DNA from: an uncultured Chloroflexota bacterium
Lineage (GTDB): Bacteria > Chloroflexota > Anaerolineae > Anaerolineales > Anaerolineaceae
Direction: 5' to 3'
DNA length: 23,362 bases
Assembly: GCA_902795255.1 (NCBI GenBank)
Contig: CADBKS010000020.1
Span: 1 to 23,362, forward strand
This document shows, in pieces, positions 16,145-23,225 of the stretch. The notes beneath the pieces are model-generated. The model worked only from the letters and a program-made list of their open reading frames with translations. It made no database searches and was not told the origin of the DNA. Position numbers and translations under genes: made by a program. Within the stretch, counting starts at the first letter, position 1. Each line of letters begins with the position of its first letter.

Positions 16145-17803
16145 ATGGAACAATACAAAAACAACGCTGATGATATTCAGGCTTTGATCGACATCTTTCC
16201 GGCGAAGATCTCCGGTGTGCTGAACGCTTACGGAGAGCTGGACAAACTGATCGAAGTCGTGATGGATGTCGGGCGCGCGCCCTTCGCGCGCTACACCACG
16301 GGCGACCTGCCGATCTCCGAGGACGAAGTCACTTATGAAGATATTGACGCCGTCGTCGAAAAGATCGGGAGCTTTGACCTGGATAACCGCGCCGGAATGG
16401 AGCGGACCCTGCACCGCATTTCCGCGATCCGCAACCGGCGGAACCGCATCATCGGACTGACCTGCCGCGTCGGCCGGGCTGTCTTCGGGACGCTGGACAT
16501 CATCGCCGACTATATCGGTTCGGGGAAAAGCCTGCTGATCCTGGGCAAACCGGGGATCGGCAAGACCACCATGCTGCGGGAAGCCGCGCGCATTCTTTCA
16601 GAGAAAAAGCGCGTCGTCATCGTGGATACCTCCAACGAGATTGGCGGGGACGGCGACGTTCCGCACCCGGCGGTCGGCAATGCCCGCCGCCTGCAGGTCG
16701 CCCAGCCGACACTGCAGCATGAAGTGATGATCGAAGCCGTGGAGAACCATAATCCGGAGGTCATCATTATCGACGAGATCGGGCGGGAACTGGAAGCCCA
16801 GGCCGCGCGCACGATCGCCGAGCGGGGCGTACAGCTGATCGGCACTGCTCACGGGCAGACGATCAACAACCTGCTGATGAACCCGACGCTTTCGGACCTG
16901 ATCGGCGGGATCGAGTCCGTCACGCTTTCCGATGAGGAAGCCAAACGCCGCGGGACCCAGAAAACGGTCCTCGAACGGCGTTCCCCACCCACCTTCGACG
17001 TGCTGGTGGAGATCCGCCAACGCGATCAGGTGATCGTTTATCAGGACGTTGCGGAAGCCGTGGATGCCCTGGTCCGCGGGATCGAACTGCAGCCGGAGAT
17101 GCGGACAAAGAACCGGAACGGCCAGATCATCCGCGAAAAAGCGCCGGCCCCGGTGCTGGAAGGGGCGGGCTCTGCCGATCCGAACGCTAAAGGCGGAAAC
17201 GGGAAAAAGGGAAAACAGCCGCTTTCCCGCGAACAGGCCAATATCGTCGAGATCAGCGGAAAGAGCAAACCCGTCCTCAGCGAATGGAAACAGGGCGGGG
17301 CCCGGGAACTAATGAAGGATCCGCAGTGGAAAAAGGAAACGATCCATGTGTATTGTCACGGGGTCGCACGGAACCGGCTCAATGAGGCCGCGACCCGGTT
17401 GGACGTCCCGGTCGCCGTGGTCAACAGCCTGGAAGAGGCGGATCTGCTGATGACACTGCGGCCCTATTACCGGGAACGCCAGTCCGTGATCGTTGAGGCC
17501 GAAGAACGCGGTTTGCCGATCTATGTGCTGCGGTCCAACACGACCGCGCAGATCGAATATACGCTGGCCAACCTGCTGAAGATCGAAGTGCAGGAGCAGG
17601 CCGTGAACTGGGAAGATGTCGAGGAGGAAACGGTTTCCGCGATCCGCTCGGTCCTGAGCGGGGAAGTCAGCTGGATCGACCTTTCCCCGGCGGACCGCTC
17701 GATCCGCCGGATCCAGCAGCAGATGGTCGAACAGGCCAACCTGATCTGCCAGCCTTTCGGCAAGGAGCCGAAGCGGCGCCTGCGCATTTACCGCAATAAC
17801 TGA
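16145..17803 (+). CDS. AAA ATPase with C-terminal R3H-like nucleic-acid-binding domain
   Basis: A 552-residue protein of the Ycf45/SpoIIIAA-like group. An N-terminal region (1-120) precedes the ATPase core with Walker A ILGKPGIGKTT (132-142), DTSNEIGGDGDVPHPAVGNARR (161-182) and Walker B VIIIDEIG (206-213), then AHGQTINNLL and an arginine-rich ERRSPPTFDVLVEI segment. A glycine/lysine-rich linker (about 340-365) leads to a second alpha/beta region. The C-terminal 60 residues (IRRIQQQMVEQANLICQPFG then KEPKRRLRIYRN) match the R3H fold. The histidine of RxxxH is replaced by Q, which I believe is usual in this group. It probably binds single-stranded nucleic acid; the cellular role is unclear. 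Thymidylate kinase starts 10 bp downstream. A TATAAA box at 16130-16135 lies 9 bp before the ATG. Confidence 0.85.
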   Translation: MEQYKNNADDIQALIDIFPAKISGVLNAYGELDKLIEVVMDVGRAPFARYTTGDLPISEDEVTYEDIDAVVEKIGSFDLDNRAGMERTLHRISAIRNRRNRIIGLTCRVGRAVFGTLDIIADYIGSGKSLLILGKPGIGKTTMLREAARILSEKKRVVIVDTSNEIGGDGDVPHPAVGNARRLQVAQPTLQHEVMIEAVENHNPEVIIIDEIGRELEAQAARTIAERGVQLIGTAHGQTINNLLMNPTLSDLIGGIESVTLSDEEAKRRGTQKTVLERRSPPTFDVLVEIRQRDQVIVYQDVAEAVDALVRGIELQPEMRTKNRNGQIIREKAPAPVLEGAGSADPNAKGGNGKKGKQPLSREQANIVEISGKSKPVLSEWKQGGARELMKDPQWKKETIHVYCHGVARNRLNEAATRLDVPVAVVNSLEEADLLMTLRPYYRERQSVIVEAEERGLPIYVLRSNTTAQIEYTLANLLKIEVQEQAVNWEDVEEETVSAIRSVLSGEVSWIDLSPADRSIRRIQQQMVEQANLICQPFGKEPKRRLRIYRNN

Positions 17804-17813
17804 GGGGGCGGGT

Positions 17814-18446
17814 ATGTTTATCACTTTTGAAGGCCCGGACGGCAGCGGGAAAACCACGCAGCTGCGCCTGCTTGCCCCGGTCCTGCAGGAAAAAGGGTTT
17901 GAAACCGTCCTGACCCGTGAACCGGGCGGGACCGATATCGGGGACCAGATCCGTTCGGTCATCATGAACATGAAAAACAAGTCGATGGACCCGCGTACGG
18001 AGATCCTGCTGTTCTGCGCCTCCCGCGCGCAGCTTGTGGAAGAACTGATCCGCCCGTCGCTCGCGGCCGGAAAACTGATCCTGTGCGACCGCTACGCCGA
18101 TTCAACGATGGCTTACCAGGGGTACGGCCACGGCCTGGACCGCGGGGATCTGGAACGGCTGCTCTCGTTTGCCACCGGCGGTCTGAAGCCGGATCTGACG
18201 CTGCTGTTTGACATCTCCGCGGAAGCGGGACTGCGACGGCGGCTGAAAAACCACGAGGAATGGAACCGGATGGATGACTATGCCCTGCAGTTCCACGAAA
18301 GGGTCCGGGGCGGATATCTCGCCATGGCGGCAGCCGAACCGGAACGCTGGGCCGTCATCAACGCGGACCGGGCGCCGGAAGAGATCCATGAAGAAGTGGT
18401 CTCTCTCCTGCTGGACAGGCTGTCCCGGGCACGGGATGCCGTCTGA
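17814..18446 (+). CDS. tmk: Thymidylate kinase
   Basis: A 210-residue P-loop kinase that converts dTMP to dTDP. The motif FEGPDGSGKTTQ (P-loop 7-14) is followed by TREPGGTDIGDQIR (34-47), the DRY motif (92-94) in LCDRYADSTMAYQGYG, and a lid region with RRRLKNHEEWNRMDDY. Length is normal. GGGGGCGGGT lies just before the ATG. The start is 10 bp after the R3H/AAA gene, so the two are co-transcribed. Confidence 0.95.
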   Translation: MFITFEGPDGSGKTTQLRLLAPVLQEKGFETVLTREPGGTDIGDQIRSVIMNMKNKSMDPRTEILLFCASRAQLVEELIRPSLAAGKLILCDRYADSTMAYQGYGHGLDRGDLERLLSFATGGLKPDLTLLFDISAEAGLRRRLKNHEEWNRMDDYALQFHERVRGGYLAMAAAEPERWAVINADRAPEEIHEEVVSLLLDRLSRARDAV

Positions 18447-18473
18447 TCCGCGGCTCACATCTCAGAATTCTGT

Positions 18474-18500
18474 AAGAATTCCCCGCAGCGGGTTTTCTTA
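18474..18500 (+). terminator. Weak terminator-like hairpin after tmk
   Basis: An AAGAATTCCCCG ... CGGGTTTTCTT segment gives a short CCCG/CGGG stem with a CAG loop, outer AAGA/TCTT pairing and a TTTT tract. The stem is weak and imperfect. Confidence 0.35.
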
Positions 18501-18515
18501 AGATAAAATAAACCA

Positions 18516-18538
18516 TATACTTTATGTGAGGCATTAAG
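18516..18538 (+). promoter_or_regulatory. -10 box and ribosome binding site of the DsbA-cyclophilin gene
   Basis: TATACT at 18516-18521 is a good -10 box, although no clear -35 box sits 17 bp upstream. GTGAGG at 18526-18531 gives a Shine-Dalgarno at proper spacing before the ATG at 18539, so this gene probably has its own transcript. Confidence 0.45.
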
Positions 18539-19813
18539 ATGAAAAAATATTCACTGTTTTTAGCCGTACTGTCAGCGGTCCTTTTCAGCTGCGCCGCGTT
18601 TGCCGCGGACGGAGAATGGACCGCCTGGGAAGCTGACCTTTCCGGCGCTGCCGCGGTCGAATGCGAGATCGCTCAGCCGCAGCTCGTCAATGAAAGCAAC
18701 ATGGCCATCCTCGGCGATGTCACCGAAGAAGACTGGGCGATCGGCCCGGAAGACGCCGTGATGACGCTGGTCGAATACGCGGATTTCCAGTGCCCGTACT
18801 GCTCCCGCGCCGGCCTGACCGCCATCGAGTTCCAGGCCGCCCATCCGGATGAAGTGCGCTACGTCTACCGCCACTTCCCGCTGAGCTTCCATGAAAAGGC
18901 GCCGATGTCCGCCTACGCCGCGGACGCCGCCGGCAAACAGGGGTTCTTCTTCGACGCGGAAGCCTTCCTCTATGAGACCCAGAGCGAATGGACCAACCTT
19001 GAATCCCTTGAGGTCTTCGACACCTGGCTCCGCGAACACATCGCCGAAGCGATCCCGGAACTGGATCTCGAACAGTGGACCGCGGATTATGAATCCGAAG
19101 AGGTCCGCTCCGTTGTGGACGGCGCCTTCGACAAAGTAGCCGCCACCGGCCTGATCAGCGGGACCCCGACATTCTTCGCGAACTTCTTCCCCGTCAGCTA
19201 TGACCCGGCAGTGCTCGAAGAGCACCTCAAAGCCTTCAAAATGATGCACAATTACAAGACCGAATGCCCGGCCCTGGCTGTCGAAGAAGGGAAGGACTAT
19301 CGGGCCACCCTGCATACCAACGCCGGCGATATCACCATTGACCTGTACGCCGCCGAAGCGCCGAACCTGGTCAGCAACTTCATGGTCCTGGCCGCGGACG
19401 GCTGGTACAACGGGAACTTCTTCCACAACGTCGTCCCGGGCTTCATTGCCCAGACCGGCGACCCCAGCGGCACCGGGATCGGACTTGCCGGATACTTCAT
19501 CAACAACGAAAATCTGGATAACGGCGGTTTCAATGAACCCGGCGCGGTCGCGATGGCAGCCAACGGCAACGGCCAGAACAGCTCTCAGTTCTTCATCGCC
19601 ATGGACCTGGACGCCTACTACCGGAATGATGCCGTCTCCAAGAATCCCGAGCTGACCGCCGAAGAGCAGGCCGCCAGAGCTGCCGAAAAGATCGGCATCC
19701 TGAACGCCAGATATTCCGTCTTCGGCCGTGTCGCGGAAGAGTCCCTGGAGATCCTGCCGCAGATCAATACGAACACCGTCATCAACAGCATCGACATCGA
19801 AGTCCGCGGCTGA
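18539..19813 (+). CDS. Secreted DsbA-like thioredoxin / cyclophilin fusion
   Basis: A 424-residue exported protein. The N-terminal signal segment (about 1-22) ends with AFA; C18 makes an atypical lipobox (LFSC) the alternative. Residues about 65-240 are a DsbA/DSBA-like thioredoxin fold: VTLVEYADFQCPYC style active site with CPYC at 85-88, FPLSFHEKAP (113-122), and the cis-proline loop GTP ending at 210. Residues about 252-423 are a cyclophilin (TNAGDITIDLYAAEAPNLVSNF, 260-281; PGFIAQTGDPSGTG, 300-313; QNSSQFFIAM, 346-355). The catalytic arginine of FHR is asparagine here (FHN, N297), and the histidine equivalent to H126 of human CypA is tyrosine (Y392). It may couple disulfide formation and prolyl isomerisation, or only chaperone binding, outside the membrane. 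It is single and flanked by its own promoter and a hairpin. Confidence 0.88.
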   Translation: MKKYSLFLAVLSAVLFSCAAFAADGEWTAWEADLSGAAAVECEIAQPQLVNESNMAILGDVTEEDWAIGPEDAVMTLVEYADFQCPYCSRAGLTAIEFQAAHPDEVRYVYRHFPLSFHEKAPMSAYAADAAGKQGFFFDAEAFLYETQSEWTNLESLEVFDTWLREHIAEAIPELDLEQWTADYESEEVRSVVDGAFDKVAATGLISGTPTFFANFFPVSYDPAVLEEHLKAFKMMHNYKTECPALAVEEGKDYRATLHTNAGDITIDLYAAEAPNLVSNFMVLAADGWYNGNFFHNVVPGFIAQTGDPSGTGIGLAGYFINNENLDNGGFNEPGAVAMAANGNGQNSSQFFIAMDLDAYYRNDAVSKNPELTAEEQAARAAEKIGILNARYSVFGRVAEESLEILPQINTNTVINSIDIEVRG

Positions 19814-19840
19814 TCCCGCACTTCCATCTGATGAGAACCC

Positions 19841-19865
19841 GACCGCCGGCCGATCCCCGGCGGTC
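19841..19865 (+). terminator. Terminator-like hairpin after the DsbA-cyclophilin gene
   Basis: GACCGCCGG (19841-19849) pairs perfectly with CCGGCGGTC (19857-19865) across a seven-base loop, 28 bp after the stop codon. The tail AGTTCATTT is only partly U-rich, so efficiency is uncertain. Confidence 0.6.
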
Positions 19866-19961
19866 AGTTCATTTAAAACGGGGAAAACCACCGGTCGGGG
19901 TAAGTTCTATTAAAAGCCTGAGACCGGTGCCGACGAGGCGCTCCATATGGTACAGGGATTT

Positions 19962-20104
19962 CAGATGCCGACAGCTCAGCCCGATCGGCCCGGTTAATAA
20001 ACCCGGGCGCGGCCAGCAGCTTATGCAAACACACGAACGCCCGTGCCGCGCCCTGCGAAGCACAGCCCTCCGACTGCCATGAATACTCTTATTAAATCAC
20101 TTTC
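19962..20104 (-). repeat. Dispersed intergenic repeat, copy R6 (inverted)
   Basis: Minus orientation. Read on the minus strand it holds CATGGCAGTCGGAGGG, GCTTCGCAGGGCGCGGC, CGTGTGTTTGCATAAGCTGC, GGCCGCGCCCGG, a GTTTATTAACC loop region, and GCCGATCGGGCTGAGCTGTC, which matches R1 at 128-147. The arms GGGCGCGGC (20005-20013) and GCCGCGCCC (20045-20053) are perfect inverted repeats, and GCCCGG/CCGGGC at 19988-20008 forms a second hairpin. Its left end stops 4 bp before the -35 box of the rib promoter. The gap from 19866 to 19961 shows nothing else. Confidence 0.8.
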
Positions 20105-20108
20105 AGTA

Positions 20109-20137
20109 TTGACAGATTTTTCAGACCGGTATAAAAT
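20109..20137 (+). promoter_or_regulatory. Promoter of the riboflavin-transport operon
   Basis: A perfect TTGACA (20109-20114) is followed after 17 bp by TAAAAT (20132-20137), one mismatch from the -10 consensus. Transcription should start about 20144, some 15 bp before the FMN riboswitch. This is the best sigma-70-type promoter in the window. Confidence 0.85.
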
Positions 20138-20158
20138 GCCGGATAGATACAAATCAAT

Positions 20159-20270
20159 ACTTCGGGGCAGGGTGAGGCAAAAGCCAATTCCCGACCGGTG
20201 GTAAAGTCCACGAGCGAAAGCTGATCCGGTGCAATTCCGGAACCGACGGTACAGTCCGGATGAAAGAAGT
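20159..20270 (+). ncRNA. FMN riboswitch (RFN element)
   Basis: The conserved RFN blocks appear in order: ACTTCGGGGCAGGGTGAGG, AATTCCCGACCGGTGGTAAAG, TCCACGAGC, TGATCCGGTGCAATTCCGGA, ACCGACGGTACAGTCCGGAT, and GAAAGAAGT. ACTTC at 20159-20163 pairs with GAAGT at 20266-20270 as P1. The RNA binds FMN. It lies between a consensus promoter and a rho-independent terminator, so FMN should cause premature termination and shut off the downstream transporter genes. The 5' CGGGGC (20163-20168) is complementary to GCCCCG in the terminator's 5' arm (20289-20294), giving a plausible antiterminator when FMN is absent. Confidence 0.95.
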
Positions 20271-20288
20271 GGTGCAAACCGTTAATAG

Positions 20289-20311
20289 GCCCCGGAAACC
20301 GGGGCTTTTTT
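20289..20311 (+). terminator. Riboswitch-controlled terminator upstream of ribX
   Basis: GCCCCGG (20289-20295) pairs with CCGGGGC (20299-20305) across AAA and is followed by six T (20306-20311). It is the expression platform of the FMN riboswitch. The GTG start of the permease lies only three bases after the U tract, so the GGGGC of the 3' arm may also be the only ribosome-binding-like sequence. Confidence 0.92.
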
Positions 20312-20314
20312 ATT

Positions 20315-21112
20315 GTGAACAGCAATTATCCGTCTCAAAAAAACAGCGACAAAAAAATCAGCCGGGCCCGCTGGATCCCGCCGCTTTCGATCATCGGCGG
20401 GCTGGCCCTGTGGGAGATCCTCGTCCGGATGAGCAATTATCCGGCGTTCATCCTGCCGGCCCCGTCCCGGATCTTCACCCGCTTCCTCTCCGCCAGCCGG
20501 GCCGGGATCCTGTGGCCGAATGTCTGGGTCTCATTTTACGAAGTACTGCTGGGGCTCCTGATCGGTACGGCCGCGGCCCTGGCTGCCGGTTACTTTCTGG
20601 CCCACTCACCGATCGCCGAAAAGATCATCTTTCCCTACATCGTCGTCAGTCAGGCGATCCCGCTGGCCGCGATCGCTCCGCTGCTGATCATCTGGTTCGG
20701 GTCCGGGGTCAAACCGAAGATCCTGATCTGCGCCCTGGTGGTCTTTTTCCCGCTGCTGATCAATATCCTCGTCGGCTACCGGGAACTGGAACACAACCTG
20801 AATGACCTGATGACTTCCATGAAGGCCGGGCGCTGGGCCAGGCTGCGTTATCTTGAGCTGCCGGGAACGCTGCCCGTCCTGCTCGGCGGGCTGCGCATCA
20901 GTGCGACCCTCTCGGTCATCGGCGCCGTTGTCGGGGAACTCTCCGGTGCCGACGCAGGCCTCGGATATCTGATCAATATCGCCCGCGGCCAGTATGATAC
21001 GGCGCTGGTTTTCGTCGCCGTGATCATGCTGATGCTGATCGCGCTCCTCCTGTACGGAACCGTGATATTGCTGGAAAGGAAACTGCTCGTCTGGAACCAG
21101 AAAGATGAGTAA
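20315..21112 (+). CDS. ribX: ABC transporter permease, riboflavin type
   Basis: A 265-residue inner-membrane permease of the BPD_transp_1 (SsuC/ThiX-like) family. A polar lysine-rich N-terminus is followed by about six membrane helices. The EAA loop that contacts the ATPase is visible around residues 165-190 (MTSMKAGRWARLRYLELPGT then LPVLLGGLRISATL). Function as a riboflavin importer is inferred from the FMN riboswitch directly upstream and from the known RibXY system of Chloroflexus. The frame opens at a GTG at 20315, just after the terminator U tract, with GGGGC as a weak ribosome binding site. The next in-frame ATG (about 20429) would cut into the conserved N-terminal helix. The gene overlaps or abuts the binding-protein gene. 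Confidence 0.85.
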   Translation: MNSNYPSQKNSDKKISRARWIPPLSIIGGLALWEILVRMSNYPAFILPAPSRIFTRFLSASRAGILWPNVWVSFYEVLLGLLIGTAAALAAGYFLAHSPIAEKIIFPYIVVSQAIPLAAIAPLLIIWFGSGVKPKILICALVVFFPLLINILVGYRELEHNLNDLMTSMKAGRWARLRYLELPGTLPVLLGGLRISATLSVIGAVVGELSGADAGLGYLINIARGQYDTALVFVAVIMLMLIALLLYGTVILLERKLLVWNQKDE

Positions 21113-21137
21113 TTTACAAAAAATGATCGGAGTTATG

Positions 21138-22112
21138 ATGAAAAAATTATTATTGACCGCTGTTTTGTTTGTTCTGCTGTGCTGCAGCCCGGTCTGCAGT
21201 GCGGACCCGGATTCATTCACCCTGCCCTGCGGGTTCGTCCCCAGCGTACAGTTCGCCCCGCTTTATGTCGGGCTGGAGAAGGGCTTTTTTGCCGAAGAGA
21301 ATATCGATCTTGAACTGGACCACAGCATGGAGACCGATACCGTCGCCCTGGTCGGGGCCGGAAAACTGCCTTTCGGGATCTGCTCCGGAGAGCAGGTACT
21401 GCTCGGCCGCGAACAGGGGCTGCCGCTGGTCTATATCACCAACTGGTACCAGAATTACCCGGTGGGCGTCCTCGCGCTGGCTGAAAGCGGGATCGCTTCC
21501 ATGGAAGATCTCAAGGGCAAAAGCGTCGGGATCCCGATGCTCAGCGGGGCCAGCTATATCGGCTTTGAAGCCATGCTCCGCAAAGCCGGCATGACGGACA
21601 GCGATGTACGGCTTGAATCCGTCGGCTACACCCAGTCGGAGCTGCTCGTCGCCGGCAAGATCGACGCCGCGGTCGTTTATACGACCAACGAACCGGAACA
21701 GCTGAAGGCGCTCGGGTATGACATCAACCTTTTCACGCTCGCGGAGATGACCTCCATGGTCGGGAACGGGCTGGTCACCAACGAACAGATGATCCGCGAA
21801 AATCCGGATCTGGTCGCCCGCATGGTCCGCGCGTTCGTCAAATCGATCCGCTGGACCCGTGAAAACGAAGATGAAGCCTTTGAGATCTGCAAAAAATACG
21901 TGGACGGGCTGGCTTCGGCTGAAGATCCGGAGCTGCAGAAACAGGTCCTCTACCGCTCGGCAGATTATTATGACGCGGGCCCGCTCGGCTTCGGATTCTC
22001 CGATGAGACGGCCTGGCAAAACATGAGTGACCTGCTGCAGGACATGGGAATGATCTCCGGCCGGGAAAGCGTTGATTCGGCTTTCACCAATGAATTCATC
22101 CCCGCGGAATGA
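21138..22112 (+). CDS. ribY: ABC transporter substrate-binding protein, riboflavin type (NMT1/THI5-like)
   Basis: A 324-residue exported binding protein. The signal peptide is MKK, a leucine-rich core and VCSA. The mature part opens with the NMT1/THI5 pattern: PCGFVPSVQFAPLYVGLEKG and FFAEENIDLEL. It continues with an ALVGAGKLPFGICSGEQVLL segment, SMEDLKGKSVGIPMLSG, and VVYTTNEPEQLKALGYDI. Proteins of this family bind thiamine precursors, aromatic sulfonates or riboflavin; riboflavin is inferred from the FMN riboswitch and the RibY precedent. The start at 21138 is favoured by GGAG five bases upstream (21129-21132); ATGs at 21135, 21123 and 21105 are possible, the last overlapping the permease stop. 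The ATPase gene follows 6 bp downstream. Confidence 0.85.
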   Translation: MKKLLLTAVLFVLLCCSPVCSADPDSFTLPCGFVPSVQFAPLYVGLEKGFFAEENIDLELDHSMETDTVALVGAGKLPFGICSGEQVLLGREQGLPLVYITNWYQNYPVGVLALAESGIASMEDLKGKSVGIPMLSGASYIGFEAMLRKAGMTDSDVRLESVGYTQSELLVAGKIDAAVVYTTNEPEQLKALGYDINLFTLAEMTSMVGNGLVTNEQMIRENPDLVARMVRAFVKSIRWTRENEDEAFEICKKYVDGLASAEDPELQKQVLYRSADYYDAGPLGFGFSDETAWQNMSDLLQDMGMISGRESVDSAFTNEFIPAE

Positions 22113-22118
22113 TCCCGA

Positions 22119-22901
22119 ATGGAAAAGAAACTCTTCCTTGAAGCCTCCCATCTCAGCATGACCTTTCCGTCAAAAACCGGCGGTCTGCATGTGCTCGGCG
22201 ATATCAGCCTGAAGCTGTACCAGCATGAATTTGTCTGCATCAGCGGACCTTCCGGTGCCGGGAAAAGCACGCTGATCCGGATCCTCGGCGGTTTGCTGAA
22301 GCAGACCTCCGGAGAGCTGACCTATGCAGACGGGAAGGTACCGGATCCGTGCGCGGTGGTTTTTCAGAATTCCAACCTGCTGCCATGGATGCGCACCGCG
22401 GAAAATATCGCGCTTCCGCTCATCATTCACGGGACCCCGAAAAAGGAAGCCATGAAGGAAGCGGAACGCTGGCTTGAGATCATCGGGCTCAGGGAGTTCG
22501 CCGGCGAATGGCCCAACAACCTTTCCGGAGGGATGGCCCAGCGGGTCGCGATCGCCAGGGCCCTGATCCAGAAACCGCAGCTGCTCCTGATGGATGAACC
22601 GCTCGGATCGCTGGACGCCATGACCCGCGAACAGATCTCCCTGGAACTGATGTCCTTCCGCGAACAGATCGATGCCACCGTGCTGATGGTGACCCATTCC
22701 ATCTCGGAAGCCCTGCTGCTTTCCGACCGGATCCTCCTTTACAGCGAGCGTCCGGCACGGATCGTGGATGAGATCACGGTCCCCTTCGCGCGTCCGCGCA
22801 AAGGAGAGCTGCGGGATGACCCGCAATTCCTGGAGATGACCCGCATGCTGCGCGGGATGCTGTTCACGCAGAAGCCTCAAACAGCCGGCATGATCCGGTA
22901 A
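22119..22901 (+). CDS. ABC transporter ATP-binding protein of the riboflavin-type importer
   Basis: A 260-residue ATPase of the nitrate/sulfonate/taurine (SsuB/ThiZ-like) subfamily that should power the adjacent permease. Walker A GPSGAGKST is at 43-51, the Q-loop VVFQNSNLLPW at 80-90, the signature LSGGMAQRVAIARA at 135-148, Walker B LLLMDEP at 155-161, and the switch histidine H193 in VTHSISEA. All catalytic residues are present. It starts 6 bp after the binding-protein stop without a good ribosome binding site, so translational coupling is likely. Its presence makes a complete importer under the FMN riboswitch. Confidence 0.92.
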   Translation: MEKKLFLEASHLSMTFPSKTGGLHVLGDISLKLYQHEFVCISGPSGAGKSTLIRILGGLLKQTSGELTYADGKVPDPCAVVFQNSNLLPWMRTAENIALPLIIHGTPKKEAMKEAERWLEIIGLREFAGEWPNNLSGGMAQRVAIARALIQKPQLLLMDEPLGSLDAMTREQISLELMSFREQIDATVLMVTHSISEALLLSDRILLYSERPARIVDEITVPFARPRKGELRDDPQFLEMTRMLRGMLFTQKPQTAGMIR

Positions 22902-22924
22902 GAGCCGGAAAGACAAACAAATCA

Positions 22925-23110
22925 TGACCACCGGCTTTGCCGGTGGTTTGCTCTGCGCCTGTTCCAGCGTGCGCTTGCAAGCGCAGAGCAGTGAACGCCT
23001 TGCAGTGCACATGGCATTCGGAAGTGAGTGCTTCGCAGGGCGCGGCCCGGTTATTCGTGTGTTTGCACAGGCTGCTTGCCGCGCCCCGGCACCCCCATTA
23101 ATGAGTCAGG
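22925..23110 (+). repeat. Dispersed intergenic repeat, copy R7, with 5' hairpin extension
   Basis: It starts with a perfect hairpin ACCACCGGC, TTT, GCCGGTGGT (22927-22947). TTTGCTCTGCGCCTG and the palindrome GCGCTTGCAAGCGC follow. The family core comes next: GTGCACATGGCATTCGGAAG, GTGAGTGCTTCGCAGGGC, GCGGCCCGG, GTGTGTTTGCACAGGCTGC, GCCGCGCCCCGGCACCCCC. The third hairpin of R1, R5 and R6 is missing here. The opening hairpin lies 25 bp after the last rib gene and may also end that transcript, although only TTTG follows it. Confidence 0.75.
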
Positions 23111-23225
23111 GCGATAGTTTTTTCCGCATAGCCATCATTTAGACTCAACAGACATTACGAAAACCTTTCATCTGAAGATCTTCCGTTCCATCTGCCTATC
23201 ATGCGGTTTTTCACTGATACAATCA
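23111..23225. other. Non-coding spacer between repeat copies R7 and R8
   Basis: About 115 bp of lower GC content with a T6 run near 23119. No open frame with a ribosome binding site, no RNA gene and no further repeat copy is seen. Confidence 0.4.

Noticed and set aside
18572..19891. A 439-codon minus-strand open frame opposite the DsbA-cyclophilin gene
   Set aside because: Antisense shadow of a well-supported gene; low-complexity valine/glycine/aspartate composition and no recognisable domain.
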